Origin: Erysipelotrichaceae bacterium
Lineage (GTDB): Bacteria > Bacillota_I > Bacilli_A > Erysipelotrichales > Erysipelotrichaceae
Direction of reading: 5' to 3'
DNA length: 64,000 nucleotides
NCBI GenBank assembly: GCA_030526485.1
Contig: JAUNCS010000003.1
Coordinates: 1-64,000 of the forward strand
Part shown: positions 28,264 to 36,651 of the stretch, in pieces
Numbering within the stretch: position 1 is the first letter of the stretch
Layout: every line of letters begins with the position of its first letter
Position numbers and translations under genes: made by a program
The notes under the pieces: model-generated
What the model was told of the DNA's origin: nothing
Seen by the model: only the letters and a program-made list of their open reading frames with translations
The model's database searches: none

Positions 28264-29270
28264 TGAAAAATAAGAAATCATTTCCAAAAGTTGTAATAAT
28301 CTGCTGCACATTGGCTGTATTGTCTTTTGTGCTGTTTTTCTTTGCCCTGAGACAGTATGAAAAGAGTTTATCAAGTGTTGTAGCTGCCTCACAGGATGGT
28401 TACGTGCAACTGGTAGTAGATCAGATTAACTTAAAAGATAATCGTGATGATGAAGAAATCATCTCTTCAATTCTTTCTTCACTTGATGCATCTAACAGCA
28501 AGTACTGGGCATTTACCAAGGGCGATACTATTCTTTATATTAAGGACGTTCAGGAAACTAACCGCTATAAGCTGTTTACCTCTTCTTCTTTCTATGATTC
28601 AAAGGAAGCTCAGGATTATTATCAGAATCTAAAGCGTAATAGTGTCACTCATAAATTAATCAGATTAAAAGATAAGGACTATATAGCTTCGGGTACTGTC
28701 TTTAACTATAATGGTTCAGATTATCGTCTGGTACTTCTTTCTAATAAGGACATGGTCTTTGAAAACAATGTCTATCTAAGAGGGAAGATTGAATTATGTT
28801 TATTATTTTATGGCGCCAGTCTGATATTCCTAGTTATGGCAGCTGTATTAAGCTGGAAGCTTGATCAAAGCAGAAGCTTTGGCAGTGATGAAGGTGAAAT
28901 GATCAGGGAATTAAACGAAAGAGTTTATAAGCTTAATGAAATCATCCAAACCAAGGAAACTGTCAAGCATCGCCACTTTGATCTGGAAGTTCTTGATGAA
29001 TTTATGCAGTCATATCTTGATAGAGATATTCCAAATGGAATCCTGGTAGATTTAACCTTTACTTCGGTAGGCAAGATGCGTGCCTTCTTTGAAGAACTGC
29101 CAGAAGATATCATCTGCTTTATGACCGGTAGAGAAAGCATGTTATTGCTTTCGGTTTACCAGGATGAAGAAGAACTTAAGATGATGTGTGAGCTTGACTG
29201 CATTGCAAAGATGCAAATGAGAAGTGTTGTATTTAGTGAGGTATTAAACAATGGAACTGCCATTATATAG
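28263..29270 (+). CDS. Unknown membrane protein with extracytoplasmic domain, XrtG operon
   Basis: 335 residues, not recognised. One membrane segment lies at about 9-30 and another at about 175-200. The outside part between them (about 31-174) has a sensor-like alternation of helices and strands, reminiscent of Cache-type input domains. The inside part (about 205-335) starts with a short coiled-coil stretch (MIRELNERVYKLNEIIQTKE). It ends in a small alpha/beta domain that could be a degenerate GGDEF-like or nucleotide-binding domain, but no GGDEF or other catalytic motif is present. Overlaps on both sides place it firmly in the XrtG operon, so a regulatory or scaffolding role in glycan export is a guess. 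Confidence 0.75.
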   Translation: MKNKKSFPKVVIICCTLAVLSFVLFFFALRQYEKSLSSVVAASQDGYVQLVVDQINLKDNRDDEEIISSILSSLDASNSKYWAFTKGDTILYIKDVQETNRYKLFTSSSFYDSKEAQDYYQNLKRNSVTHKLIRLKDKDYIASGTVFNYNGSDYRLVLLSNKDMVFENNVYLRGKIELCLLFYGASLIFLVMAAVLSWKLDQSRSFGSDEGEMIRELNERVYKLNEIIQTKETVKHRHFDLEVLDEFMQSYLDRDIPNGILVDLTFTSVGKMRAFFEELPEDIICFMTGRESMLLLSVYQDEEELKMMCELDCIAKMQMRSVVFSEVLNNGTAII

Positions 29271-29685
29271 AGAATATAAATATAAATTTTATTTAAATGC
29301 CAAGCATTATATTGTAATCAACGACAAGAAGGGTGAAACCCACCCTCATACCTGGGAAATTCAGATTCATTTTGGAATTCCGCGCACCGTTTTTATTCAG
29401 TTTACCAAGATTGAAAAAGCTATCAATGACTGTATTGACAAGTACCAGGACAAGGTTCTAAATGACCATGAACCCTTTGATGGCTTAGTTCCGACTGTTG
29501 AAAATATGACCGATGTCTTTGCCAAAAGCATTGGCGAAGTTGTTGAAAGCTTTGGTGGCGCCTTCTATTCAATCGAAGTAGCAGAAACACCTACCAGAAT
29601 TACCCGTTTATCTTTTGGAAACAGAAATACCAATGAGTCTTCAATTGACTCAATCATTGATGAAATAGTTAGAAAACATGGCTAA
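29251..29685 (+). CDS. 6-pyruvoyl-tetrahydropterin synthase-like protein of the XrtG locus
   Basis: 144 residues with a PTPS-like fold: an early KYKFYLNAKHYI strand and the paired-histidine metal site HPHTWEIQI, where true PTPS has HGHNY. It matches the PTPS-related small proteins known to travel with XrtG. Full PTPS catalysis is uncertain, and no other pterin genes lie nearby, so a structural or unknown enzymatic role in the glycan pathway is more likely. It overlaps the preceding gene by 20 bases and the next by 8, implying coupled translation. Confidence 0.82.
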   Translation: MELPLYREYKYKFYLNAKHYIVINDKKGETHPHTWEIQIHFGIPRTVFIQFTKIEKAINDCIDKYQDKVLNDHEPFDGLVPTVENMTDVFAKSIGEVVESFGGAFYSIEVAETPTRITRLSFGNRNTNESSIDSIIDEIVRKHG

Positions 29686-32128
29686 GAAAAAGTCTCTTTG
29701 GAATATACTTTCTTCATTTGCCTATGTGCTATTATCTTTGGCACTGATTGCGGTACTAATGAACAGTGGCACTTATCCGGATGGGGAAAACACAATGTAT
29801 CATCTATACAGGGCAGAGCTGCTTCTTAATAATCTTAAGAATGGCCAATTCTTTGTATACTATGATCCAACACTATATAACGGCACAGAAATTCTGCGCT
29901 ATTTTGGTGTGCTTCCAAGTTACTTTATGGCTCTTGTAAGATACTTTGCAGGTGGTGTGGGTAATACCTATCTTATCTATACGGCTTTGATTTATTTTGT
30001 CTCAGCTACCATTATTTATCATCTTTCTATAAAACTTAGACCAAATAGCTACTTAAGCAGTTTTATTCTGGGTGCTATCTGGTTTTATCTGCCAACAAAC
30101 CTGTTTATCTGGTTTAGAAATGGTGATTTATCAGGTGCTACTGGCCTATTGATCTTTGTGCCATTAATTTATTATTACGTTAAAAAATATATTGAAAAAG
30201 CTGATCACAAGAGTCTTATGTCTATCGCCTTATATATGGCCATACTTACACTATGTGAAGAATCATATGCGATGATGACACTCTTTGTGAAAGCTCTATA
30301 TTTATTGCTGTTAGCTATTACTGGTGAGGGAAAGAAACATTGTATGTACGCTTTCTTATCTTCGCTATTAGGCATAGGTTTGGTAGCTTTCTACTTTATC
30401 CCTGCCTTTACTGGCAATATCAATTATTTTGAACAGAGTGAGGGCTTAAAAATTAATTACCAAAGTATCTTTGTAAGTCTTAATCCACTAAAAAGAATCT
30501 TTGAAGATGGAAGACATATGTACTTTGGTTTATCGCTGGTCTTTATTGCCTTATTACAGTTTCTGTTTGGCAGAAAAGAAAACAGAGCCAACTCCTTATG
30601 TTTCTTAATCTGTTTATTCTTATCTTCATATATCTTCTATGAGGTTATGAGTTATTTATCACTGAGTGGAATTTTGAAAATGATTTATGTCTTCGCGATA
30701 AGCGCAGCTCTTCTGTATGTTGATTTGTTATCGTGGTTCAGTTTAAGAAAAAGTGTTCTAGCATTAATCATCGCCTTATTAATCATGGATATCGTTCCAT
30801 CATTCTCAATGGTAAGCGGCAATTATTCTGGTATTTCCGAAACCAAACGCTTTAGAGAGATTGAAGAATATGTTTATATCGATAAGGCCAAAGAATTGGG
30901 GCAAAACAGGATTGCTTTATTGGACAACGGTATGCTTTCGTCTTTAGGCACTTATCTGGTAAGTGAAGATGGTAATGAAGCAATTATGGGTACCGGCTGG
31001 AATGCGTCTATGACCAAACGAAATACCCGCATGCTTTATGAAAGTCTGGAAAATGGCAATTATCTTTATCTGTTTGACCGTCTATTAAGTTATGGTGCTG
31101 ATATGGTGATTGTTAAAGCCGATCAGATTGGTGGTGGCGATATCGAAGAAAGACAAAAACTAAAGGAAGCTGCTGAAAGACTTGGCTATATTCGTATCGC
31201 TAGAAGTGATGACTATCATTTATACCGATATCCTGTTGATGGCAAGTATGGTGTTGTTTCTACTTATAGATATCTGGCTATTGGCCGTGATGCAGAAAAC
31301 ATTTGTGAGACCTTCCCGGCATTTGAATTAGCTGATAGCGATAATCTATCGTATTATACCTATGAAGACCTGATCAAATATGAAGTTATCTATCTGGCGG
31401 GCTTTGACTACGATGACCGCAGTGAGGCTGAAGAACTGGTAAAGAGGCTATCAGAAAATGGTGTAAACATCATTATTGAAGCTGACGGTATTCCTGAAGA
31501 CAAGATCACCAGAAATCAGGCTTTTCTAAATCTTGAATGCCAGCCAATTAAGTTCCGCTTTGGCTATCCGGATATGGAAACGGTTCTGGGTTCAATCAAT
31601 CCACAGCTTTTCCCGGAAGAATATGAGGAATGGGAAACTGTCTATGTCAACGGATTGGATGAAGTTTACGGTATCGTCAAGGCCGATGAGACTGAACTGC
31701 CTTTTATAGGTAAAACCCTTAATGACAACATCTATGTCGTAGGCTTTAGACTTACTCAGTTCTATGGTTTGACTGGTGATGAGGGTGTTGGTGAATTATT
31801 ATCATTGGTTACAAAGGTAAGTGGCGATGAACTGCCAGAAAGAGAAATTGTTAAGATTGACGTTCAAAAAAGATTTAATGGCTTAACTATAAATACTGAT
31901 AAAGAGGGTGTAAAGATTCCTTATGCTTATGCGCCATCTTTAAAAATAAAAGAAAACTATACAACGCATAATAGTTTATTATTAATGAAAGAGAAGACAA
32001 TGACTATTACTTATCATCTGACTGCTGTTCAATATTTATCCTGGGCAGTAAGTTTAATGAGTTTAGTGTTATTGCTGTATATGCGAAAAATTGTCAAAAC
32101 AGGCATCAAAAAGGAGGAAGATGAATGA
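29678..32128 (+). CDS. PTPS-related large integral membrane protein (GT-C-like)
   Basis: 816 residues. About 12 membrane segments span residues 10-385, one more lies near the C-terminus (about 780-805), and an extracytoplasmic region (about 395-770) lies between. The N-terminus carries the pattern PDGENTMYHLYRAELLLNNLKNG, then a YxGTEILRYFGVLPSY segment. This is typical of the PTPS-related membrane family (Pfam PTPS_related), which resembles lipid-sugar-using GT-C transferases with an Asp in the first outer loop. Probable role: transfer or polymerisation of lipid-linked sugar outside the membrane for the XrtG pathway. The start overlaps the PTPS-like gene; the stop overlaps the next gene (ATGA). 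Confidence 0.8.
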   Translation: MAKKKSLWNILSSFAYVLLSLALIAVLMNSGTYPDGENTMYHLYRAELLLNNLKNGQFFVYYDPTLYNGTEILRYFGVLPSYFMALVRYFAGGVGNTYLIYTALIYFVSATIIYHLSIKLRPNSYLSSFILGAIWFYLPTNLFIWFRNGDLSGATGLLIFVPLIYYYVKKYIEKADHKSLMSIALYMAILTLCEESYAMMTLFVKALYLLLLAITGEGKKHCMYAFLSSLLGIGLVAFYFIPAFTGNINYFEQSEGLKINYQSIFVSLNPLKRIFEDGRHMYFGLSLVFIALLQFLFGRKENRANSLCFLICLFLSSYIFYEVMSYLSLSGILKMIYVFAISAALLYVDLLSWFSLRKSVLALIIALLIMDIVPSFSMVSGNYSGISETKRFREIEEYVYIDKAKELGQNRIALLDNGMLSSLGTYLVSEDGNEAIMGTGWNASMTKRNTRMLYESLENGNYLYLFDRLLSYGADMVIVKADQIGGGDIEERQKLKEAAERLGYIRIARSDDYHLYRYPVDGKYGVVSTYRYLAIGRDAENICETFPAFELADSDNLSYYTYEDLIKYEVIYLAGFDYDDRSEAEELVKRLSENGVNIIIEADGIPEDKITRNQAFLNLECQPIKFRFGYPDMETVLGSINPQLFPEEYEEWETVYVNGLDEVYGIVKADETELPFIGKTLNDNIYVVGFRLTQFYGLTGDEGVGELLSLVTKVSGDELPEREIVKIDVQKRFNGLTINTDKEGVKIPYAYAPSLKIKENYTTHNSLLLMKEKTMTITYHLTAVQYLSWAVSLMSLVLLLYMRKIVKTGIKKEEDE

Positions 32129-34146
32129 AGAAGATGATATATAAGATTTCCACTGTCCTATTAAGTGTTTTATTACTTGTTGGTGTTGTGGCGTATAAAG
32201 AATCTGCTCCTTTATATGCAGACATCAATCTGAATGTAGCAGTACAAAACAATAGTGATGACTTAACCTTTAATGTGAAGGGCAATATCGATAATTCAGG
32301 CTGGTACTACTATTTTAAAGAAATTACTTTAAACTATGCCGATAATTCTACCAAGACTTTACAGCTTACTATTAATGCCGCCCAAAACACAGTTAACACA
32401 GGCATTAACTGGGCTGCTATCAACAGTGAAACAAGCTTTATCAGTGCTGATATGAACAGTGGCAGTGTTGAATTTAACTGTAAGATCAGTAAGGGTGATT
32501 TAGGAAATGTTACTTCAATTACTGTTGATGGCAAGACTATCGAATTAAACAGTACTGGTGATAGTGGGGACAATAATCCAGTTACGCCACAAGCTCCAGA
32601 AAAGACACCGGACACAGAAGGTAAGATTACCATTGATGGAACTGTTAAAGACTGGATTAATGTGCCAGCTATTAATGTAGAAAATGATACTGATATTTCT
32701 TCAATGAAGATGGCTATGGATACAGATGGTAATCTATACGTTGAATTTGAAGGTACAGCTCCAAGTGAGTGGTATGGCAACTACCAGTGGAAGCAGTTTG
32801 TGATTAAAAGTGGTGACCAGACCAAGACTATGCAGATTGCCAATATTGAAAACAAGGCTTTCTTTAATAAGGCTCAGGGTAATTCGGCAGCACCATATTA
32901 TGTAGAATTTATGATTCCTGCTTCACAGTTAAGCGAACCATTCTCAGTAGAACTTGGTGGACTAACTGTTAATTCTATTGATTTACCAATTCTTAATGGT
33001 GTAGATGCAACGCCGGCTGAAGATAATACCTATAAGGGAATCACCATTGATGGAACCTTCGAAGACTGGAATGGTGTTAAGAAAACACCTTCTATCTGTC
33101 CGAGTGAGGCCCACCCAGACTGTTTAAGTGAAACAGCTATGGTCTTTGATGGCGATATGGTTTATATCTATATCAAAGAAGGTGCATGGCGTGGTGCTTA
33201 TCAGGCTGGTATGAAAAGTAATGGCCGTTGGGAAATTACTACGGACTTAGGTAGACATATTGTTTTCCAGTTTAATGAAACAAATACGGAAGTATCGGGT
33301 TTACCTGGAATCAGCGCAAAACATGTTGGTGCTGAATGGGAAATTGCTATTCCAGCTGATCAGCTTCCTTTATATAAGAACACTATTAACTTAGGCTTGT
33401 ATGGTGTAGACGCTGATTCACCAGCTCCATTTATTACAGGTGTAGCTAATCTGAATGGTTCTAAGGGTCCAGCAGGTGAAGAGTCACCAATTGTTATTGA
33501 TGGTTCATATGGCGACTGGACTAACTATCCAAGTGGCTACTATGAATATGCAGGTGATGGTACTCAGGTTGATATCATTGACTCATTAACTTCAATCACT
33601 ACCGATGGCAAGACTATGTATCAGTATGTTGAAACAGAATATGTAAGACATTTGGGTGGTATCAGTGGTATTGAATTAACCAAGGCTATTCATATCAGAT
33701 TAAATAATAACGATAACTATATAATTGAACCTAGAATTATTGATATTGATGATCAGGGCAATATCGGCTGGAATCCAACTTTAGAAGGACTGTCTCCTGG
33801 AACATATCGCTTTGGCATTACCGATACAAGTTCCTGGACTGATAATATTACTAATATTCCCGAACTAGAAGCAGTAGGTGGCAAGTTCTATGGCTATATG
33901 TATCTTACTATCGGTGCTGATGGCAAGAACAAATGCGAATTCAGCTTTGACTTAGAAAAAGCTGCTGAACATGTTGGTATCAAGGCTGATGATATTACAA
34001 TGGTTGAATCTAACTTTGGCCGTCTAGGTAACCAGTGGGTGGCAACTACCGGCGCTTCATCAGGCCCGGTACTGGGAATTGTTCTGTGTCTATTAACAGT
34101 TGCGGCTGTTTATTACTTCAATAACAAAAAGAAGAAGACTATATAA
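32125..34146 (+). CDS. Secreted CBM9/DOMON-like repeat protein with C-terminal sorting signal; likely XrtG substrate
   Basis: 673 residues. A signal peptide (hydrophobic 8-24, cut near LYA at about 32) is followed by an Ig-like domain (about 35-140). Three beta domains follow, each opening with DG-x-x-x-DW (TIDGTVKDW, TIDGTFEDW, VIDGSYGDW), as in CBM9/DOMON-like carbohydrate-binding domains. The C-terminus reads TTGASSGPVLGIVLCLLTVAAVYYFNNKKKK: a short Gly/Ser motif, one membrane helix, and a basic tail. This is the layout of an exosortase signal and looks like the Firmicu-CTERM type. Last gene of the XrtG operon, with a strong AAGGAGG ribosome-binding site suggesting high expression. Confidence 0.82.
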   Translation: MKKMIYKISTVLLSVLLLVGVVAYKESAPLYADINLNVAVQNNSDDLTFNVKGNIDNSGWYYYFKEITLNYADNSTKTLQLTINAAQNTVNTGINWAAINSETSFISADMNSGSVEFNCKISKGDLGNVTSITVDGKTIELNSTGDSGDNNPVTPQAPEKTPDTEGKITIDGTVKDWINVPAINVENDTDISSMKMAMDTDGNLYVEFEGTAPSEWYGNYQWKQFVIKSGDQTKTMQIANIENKAFFNKAQGNSAAPYYVEFMIPASQLSEPFSVELGGLTVNSIDLPILNGVDATPAEDNTYKGITIDGTFEDWNGVKKTPSICPSEAHPDCLSETAMVFDGDMVYIYIKEGAWRGAYQAGMKSNGRWEITTDLGRHIVFQFNETNTEVSGLPGISAKHVGAEWEIAIPADQLPLYKNTINLGLYGVDADSPAPFITGVANLNGSKGPAGEESPIVIDGSYGDWTNYPSGYYEYAGDGTQVDIIDSLTSITTDGKTMYQYVETEYVRHLGGISGIELTKAIHIRLNNNDNYIIEPRIIDIDDQGNIGWNPTLEGLSPGTYRFGITDTSSWTDNITNIPELEAVGGKFYGYMYLTIGADGKNKCEFSFDLEKAAEHVGIKADDITMVESNFGRLGNQWVATTGASSGPVLGIVLCLLTVAAVYYFNNKKKKTI

Positions 34147-34180
34147 AAATGAGCGTATATCGATTTGATATACGCTTTTA
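34145..34180. terminator. Bidirectional terminator between converging operons
   Basis: A 9-bp perfect stem GCGTATATC / GATATACGC with GATTT loop. T-runs on the plus strand and A-runs on the other side let it serve both the XrtG operon and the converging minus-strand operon. Confidence 0.8.
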
Positions 34181-35575
34181 CTTTGTGAACTTCTTTCTTT
34201 GAATTTTACCCCACTTGGTATTGTTGATATTAGAGAATAAGGCTCTCATTCTAACAAATGATAAGACTGGTCTTAAGAAGATGATTTCTAAGATTGAAAT
34301 AAAGAAGGCTCTTACATGATCAAATAAGTTGGCTTCCAAGTCCGTAGTCTGGGTTCTTGAGAAGAAGGCAGTATTAGATATTACAACACCATAGAGTGTA
34401 TAGAAGAGGGTGAAGAATATCATATATCTCACATTTAATAATTCGAAACAGTATGCCAGTATGACGGTAAATAAACCAAACATTTCAATGACTGGTGTAT
34501 ATAGCTCATAAAGTAAGAAGTAGGTATAGGATATTACTGATAATAAGCCAAATTCCTGAGAGGCAAATAGACGGCGATGACTGGCCATACTCTGTCTTAG
34601 GCCTAAGTGCCAGCGTCTACGCTGTTTGCATAAATCTGAGAGCTTTTCTGGGGCCTGCGTCCAACATATGGCGTCAGTTGCATACTTTATACGATATGAT
34701 GTCTGATTTACTGCACAATATTCATGAAGTCTTAATACCAGCTCCATATCTTCACCAACCGTACCAGCATTATAACCGCCAGCCTGTATTACTATATCTT
34801 TCTTAAATAAACCAAAGGCACCCGAGATAATCATGGAACCATTAAATTTATCAAATAAAATTCTGGTAGCCAGGAAGGTTCTATCATATTCAATTACCTG
34901 CATGGCTGCAATTAAGTTTTTTGGAATCTTAATCTTTTTAACGACACCTTTTTCAATAATTGAGTCATTACATGGTCTGACAGAGCCACCAACCGCGACA
35001 ACATTAGAGTCGGTTAAAATAGGCTGAACGATACGATAGATAGAATCTTTCTGTAATAAGCTGTCCGCATCCATGCAGACAAAGTACGGAAATCTTGAAG
35101 CGTTAATGCCCATATTAAGCGCATCAGCCTTACCGCCATTTACTTTATTAATAAGCGTTAAATTAATTCTTCCCACCTTGGTCTCATATACCGAAACAAC
35201 ATCCTTACAAGGTAACTGTATACGGATAGGACGTCTGGTTTCGATTAAATTAAATTCCTTAATTAGACTCTCAGCTGTATCATCAGTACTGCCATCGTTT
35301 ACTACTACTATTTCAAATAAGGAGTAATCAAGATTAAGTAAAGAATATACCGTATCACATACCGTCATACCCTCGTTATGAGCGGGCACCAGGATTGATA
35401 CTGGTATATAGGCATTTTCTGATAAGACACCTCTTAAGTACTGCAGACGCTTGGAAGAATTTAATTCATAAGCACCAACAATAACTGAGATTATCTGAAA
35501 GCTGGCATAGCCTATCAGGTAGGCAATAAAGAAATACATTACATAGTCTAAAAAGGTTGAAACATAAGTGATCAT
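34178..35575 (-). CDS. Processive GT2 glycosyltransferase, membrane
   Basis: 465 residues. One or two membrane segments at the N-terminus (about 8-35) are followed by a GT2 domain: VSILVPAHNEG, VVVNDGSTDDT, MDADS (DxD), GTVGEDMEL, and the QRRRW motif of processive synthases. Several C-terminal membrane helices (about 335-430) and a basic tail come next. The layout resembles PNAG, cellulose and hyaluronan synthases; the sugar cannot be told. It is the last gene of the minus-strand operon starting at 41624 and overlaps the HEAT-repeat gene by four bases (ATGA). Confidence 0.88.
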   Translation of the reverse strand: MITYVSTFLDYVMYFFIAYLIGYASFQIISVIVGAYELNSSKRLQYLRGVLSENAYIPVSILVPAHNEGMTVCDTVYSLLNLDYSLFEIVVVNDGSTDDTAESLIKEFNLIETRRPIRIQLPCKDVVSVYETKVGRINLTLINKVNGGKADALNMGINASRFPYFVCMDADSLLQKDSIYRIVQPILTDSNVVAVGGSVRPCNDSIIEKGVVKKIKIPKNLIAAMQVIEYDRTFLATRILFDKFNGSMIISGAFGLFKKDIVIQAGGYNAGTVGEDMELVLRLHEYCAVNQTSYRIKYATDAICWTQAPEKLSDLCKQRRRWHLGLRQSMASHRRLFASQEFGLLSVISYTYFLLYELYTPVIEMFGLFTVILAYCFELLNVRYMIFFTLFYTLYGVVISNTAFFSRTQTTDLEANLFDHVRAFFISILEIIFLRPVLSFVRMRALFSNINNTKWGKIQRKKFTK

Positions 35576-36651
35576 AGATTTTCTTTCTTCCTTTCCAGCT
35601 GATATAAAAGGGCATCTCTGGCATATTTGTCATCGCCATTAATGATTTCTGTATATACTTCTTCATTTAATTCAAAGTCTGATAAGACCTTGGCAGCATT
35701 GGTTCTAACATACCAGTATCTTGAAGACAGGTCTTTCTTTAAGACTTCAATAACTTCTTCATCCTTATAGGCGCTTAAGGCCTCGATCGCAATAGACTGG
35801 AATTCCCAACGGTACTCATCTTCACCTCTGGCCAGTTTAATAAATAAATCTCGATGAGACTCATCCTTATACTTTGAAAGATAACGGATAGCTGAAAGAC
35901 GAATCTCATCATCATATTTCTTACTCTTATAGATTTCTAAGAATTCCTTTGTATATGAACCATTATTGAAACGGATATAGTTAGAACAGCTTAACTGTAT
36001 TTCGTCATTAAAACTATCAAAGTTTTCTATTAAAGCAGAACACAGTTCATCCTTGTTTTTATAGACCGTTAATAACTCAGTAAGAGCTCTTTGCTGGAAA
36101 GAGAGATTCTGCTTGGAAGAAATATACTTTAGCGCATGAATCAGAAAATCAATCTTACCGGTATTGGAAATAGCCTCTAATGCCTGATATCGACAATAAA
36201 TAGAAGGGTGTTCCAGCATTCTGAATATCAGTCTTTTTAAAGCCTTGTTCTTTAGATTTAATAGTTCAAACTGCTTCACAAAAGAAATCAGATAAGAAGT
36301 TTTTACGACATCATCTTTAGTCTTGTTAAAAAGAATAAAGATGACTTCTAATGAATCATTAAGATATTTTTTTATTTCTATTGGATGTCTCTCATTAAGG
36401 GAAACTACCGCTTCCTTATAAGCACGCATACTGACAATAGAATTTAAGTTTTTTGAGAGATATTTAATATGCTTCTTGGAAACCTCTTCTTTTTCCGTTT
36501 CCTCTTTTATCAGGATTGAATATCTTCTGAATAAGACATCAAAGCGCCTGTTTGAATAGCTGGTATAAAGCACAGTAAAAATATCAAAGAGAATCATTGA
36601 TAGGGCAACTATACTATAGATAATTAATAATAACTGTGCTTTTGACTGCAT
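35572..36651 (-). CDS. HEAT-repeat membrane-anchored protein
   Basis: 359 residues. One N-terminal membrane helix (about 5-28) is followed by a helical solenoid of HEAT-like repeats (about 100-350), with phrases such as IRLSAIRYLSKYKD, FQSIAIEALSAYKDEEVIEVL and WYVRTNAAKVLSDFE. HEAT solenoids are protein-binding scaffolds. Its position between a GT2 synthase (4-base overlap) and a glycosidase gene suggests a scaffold for the polymer-making machine. No enzyme motif is seen. Confidence 0.82.
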   Translation of the reverse strand: MQSKAQLLLIIYSIVALSMILFDIFTVLYTSYSNRRFDVLFRRYSILIKEETEKEEVSKKHIKYLSKNLNSIVSMRAYKEAVVSLNERHPIEIKKYLNDSLEVIFILFNKTKDDVVKTSYLISFVKQFELLNLKNKALKRLIFRMLEHPSIYCRYQALEAISNTGKIDFLIHALKYISSKQNLSFQQRALTELLTVYKNKDELCSALIENFDSFNDEIQLSCSNYIRFNNGSYTKEFLEIYKSKKYDDEIRLSAIRYLSKYKDESHRDLFIKLARGEDEYRWEFQSIAIEALSAYKDEEVIEVLKKDLSSRYWYVRTNAAKVLSDFELNEEVYTEIINGDDKYARDALLYQLERKKENL

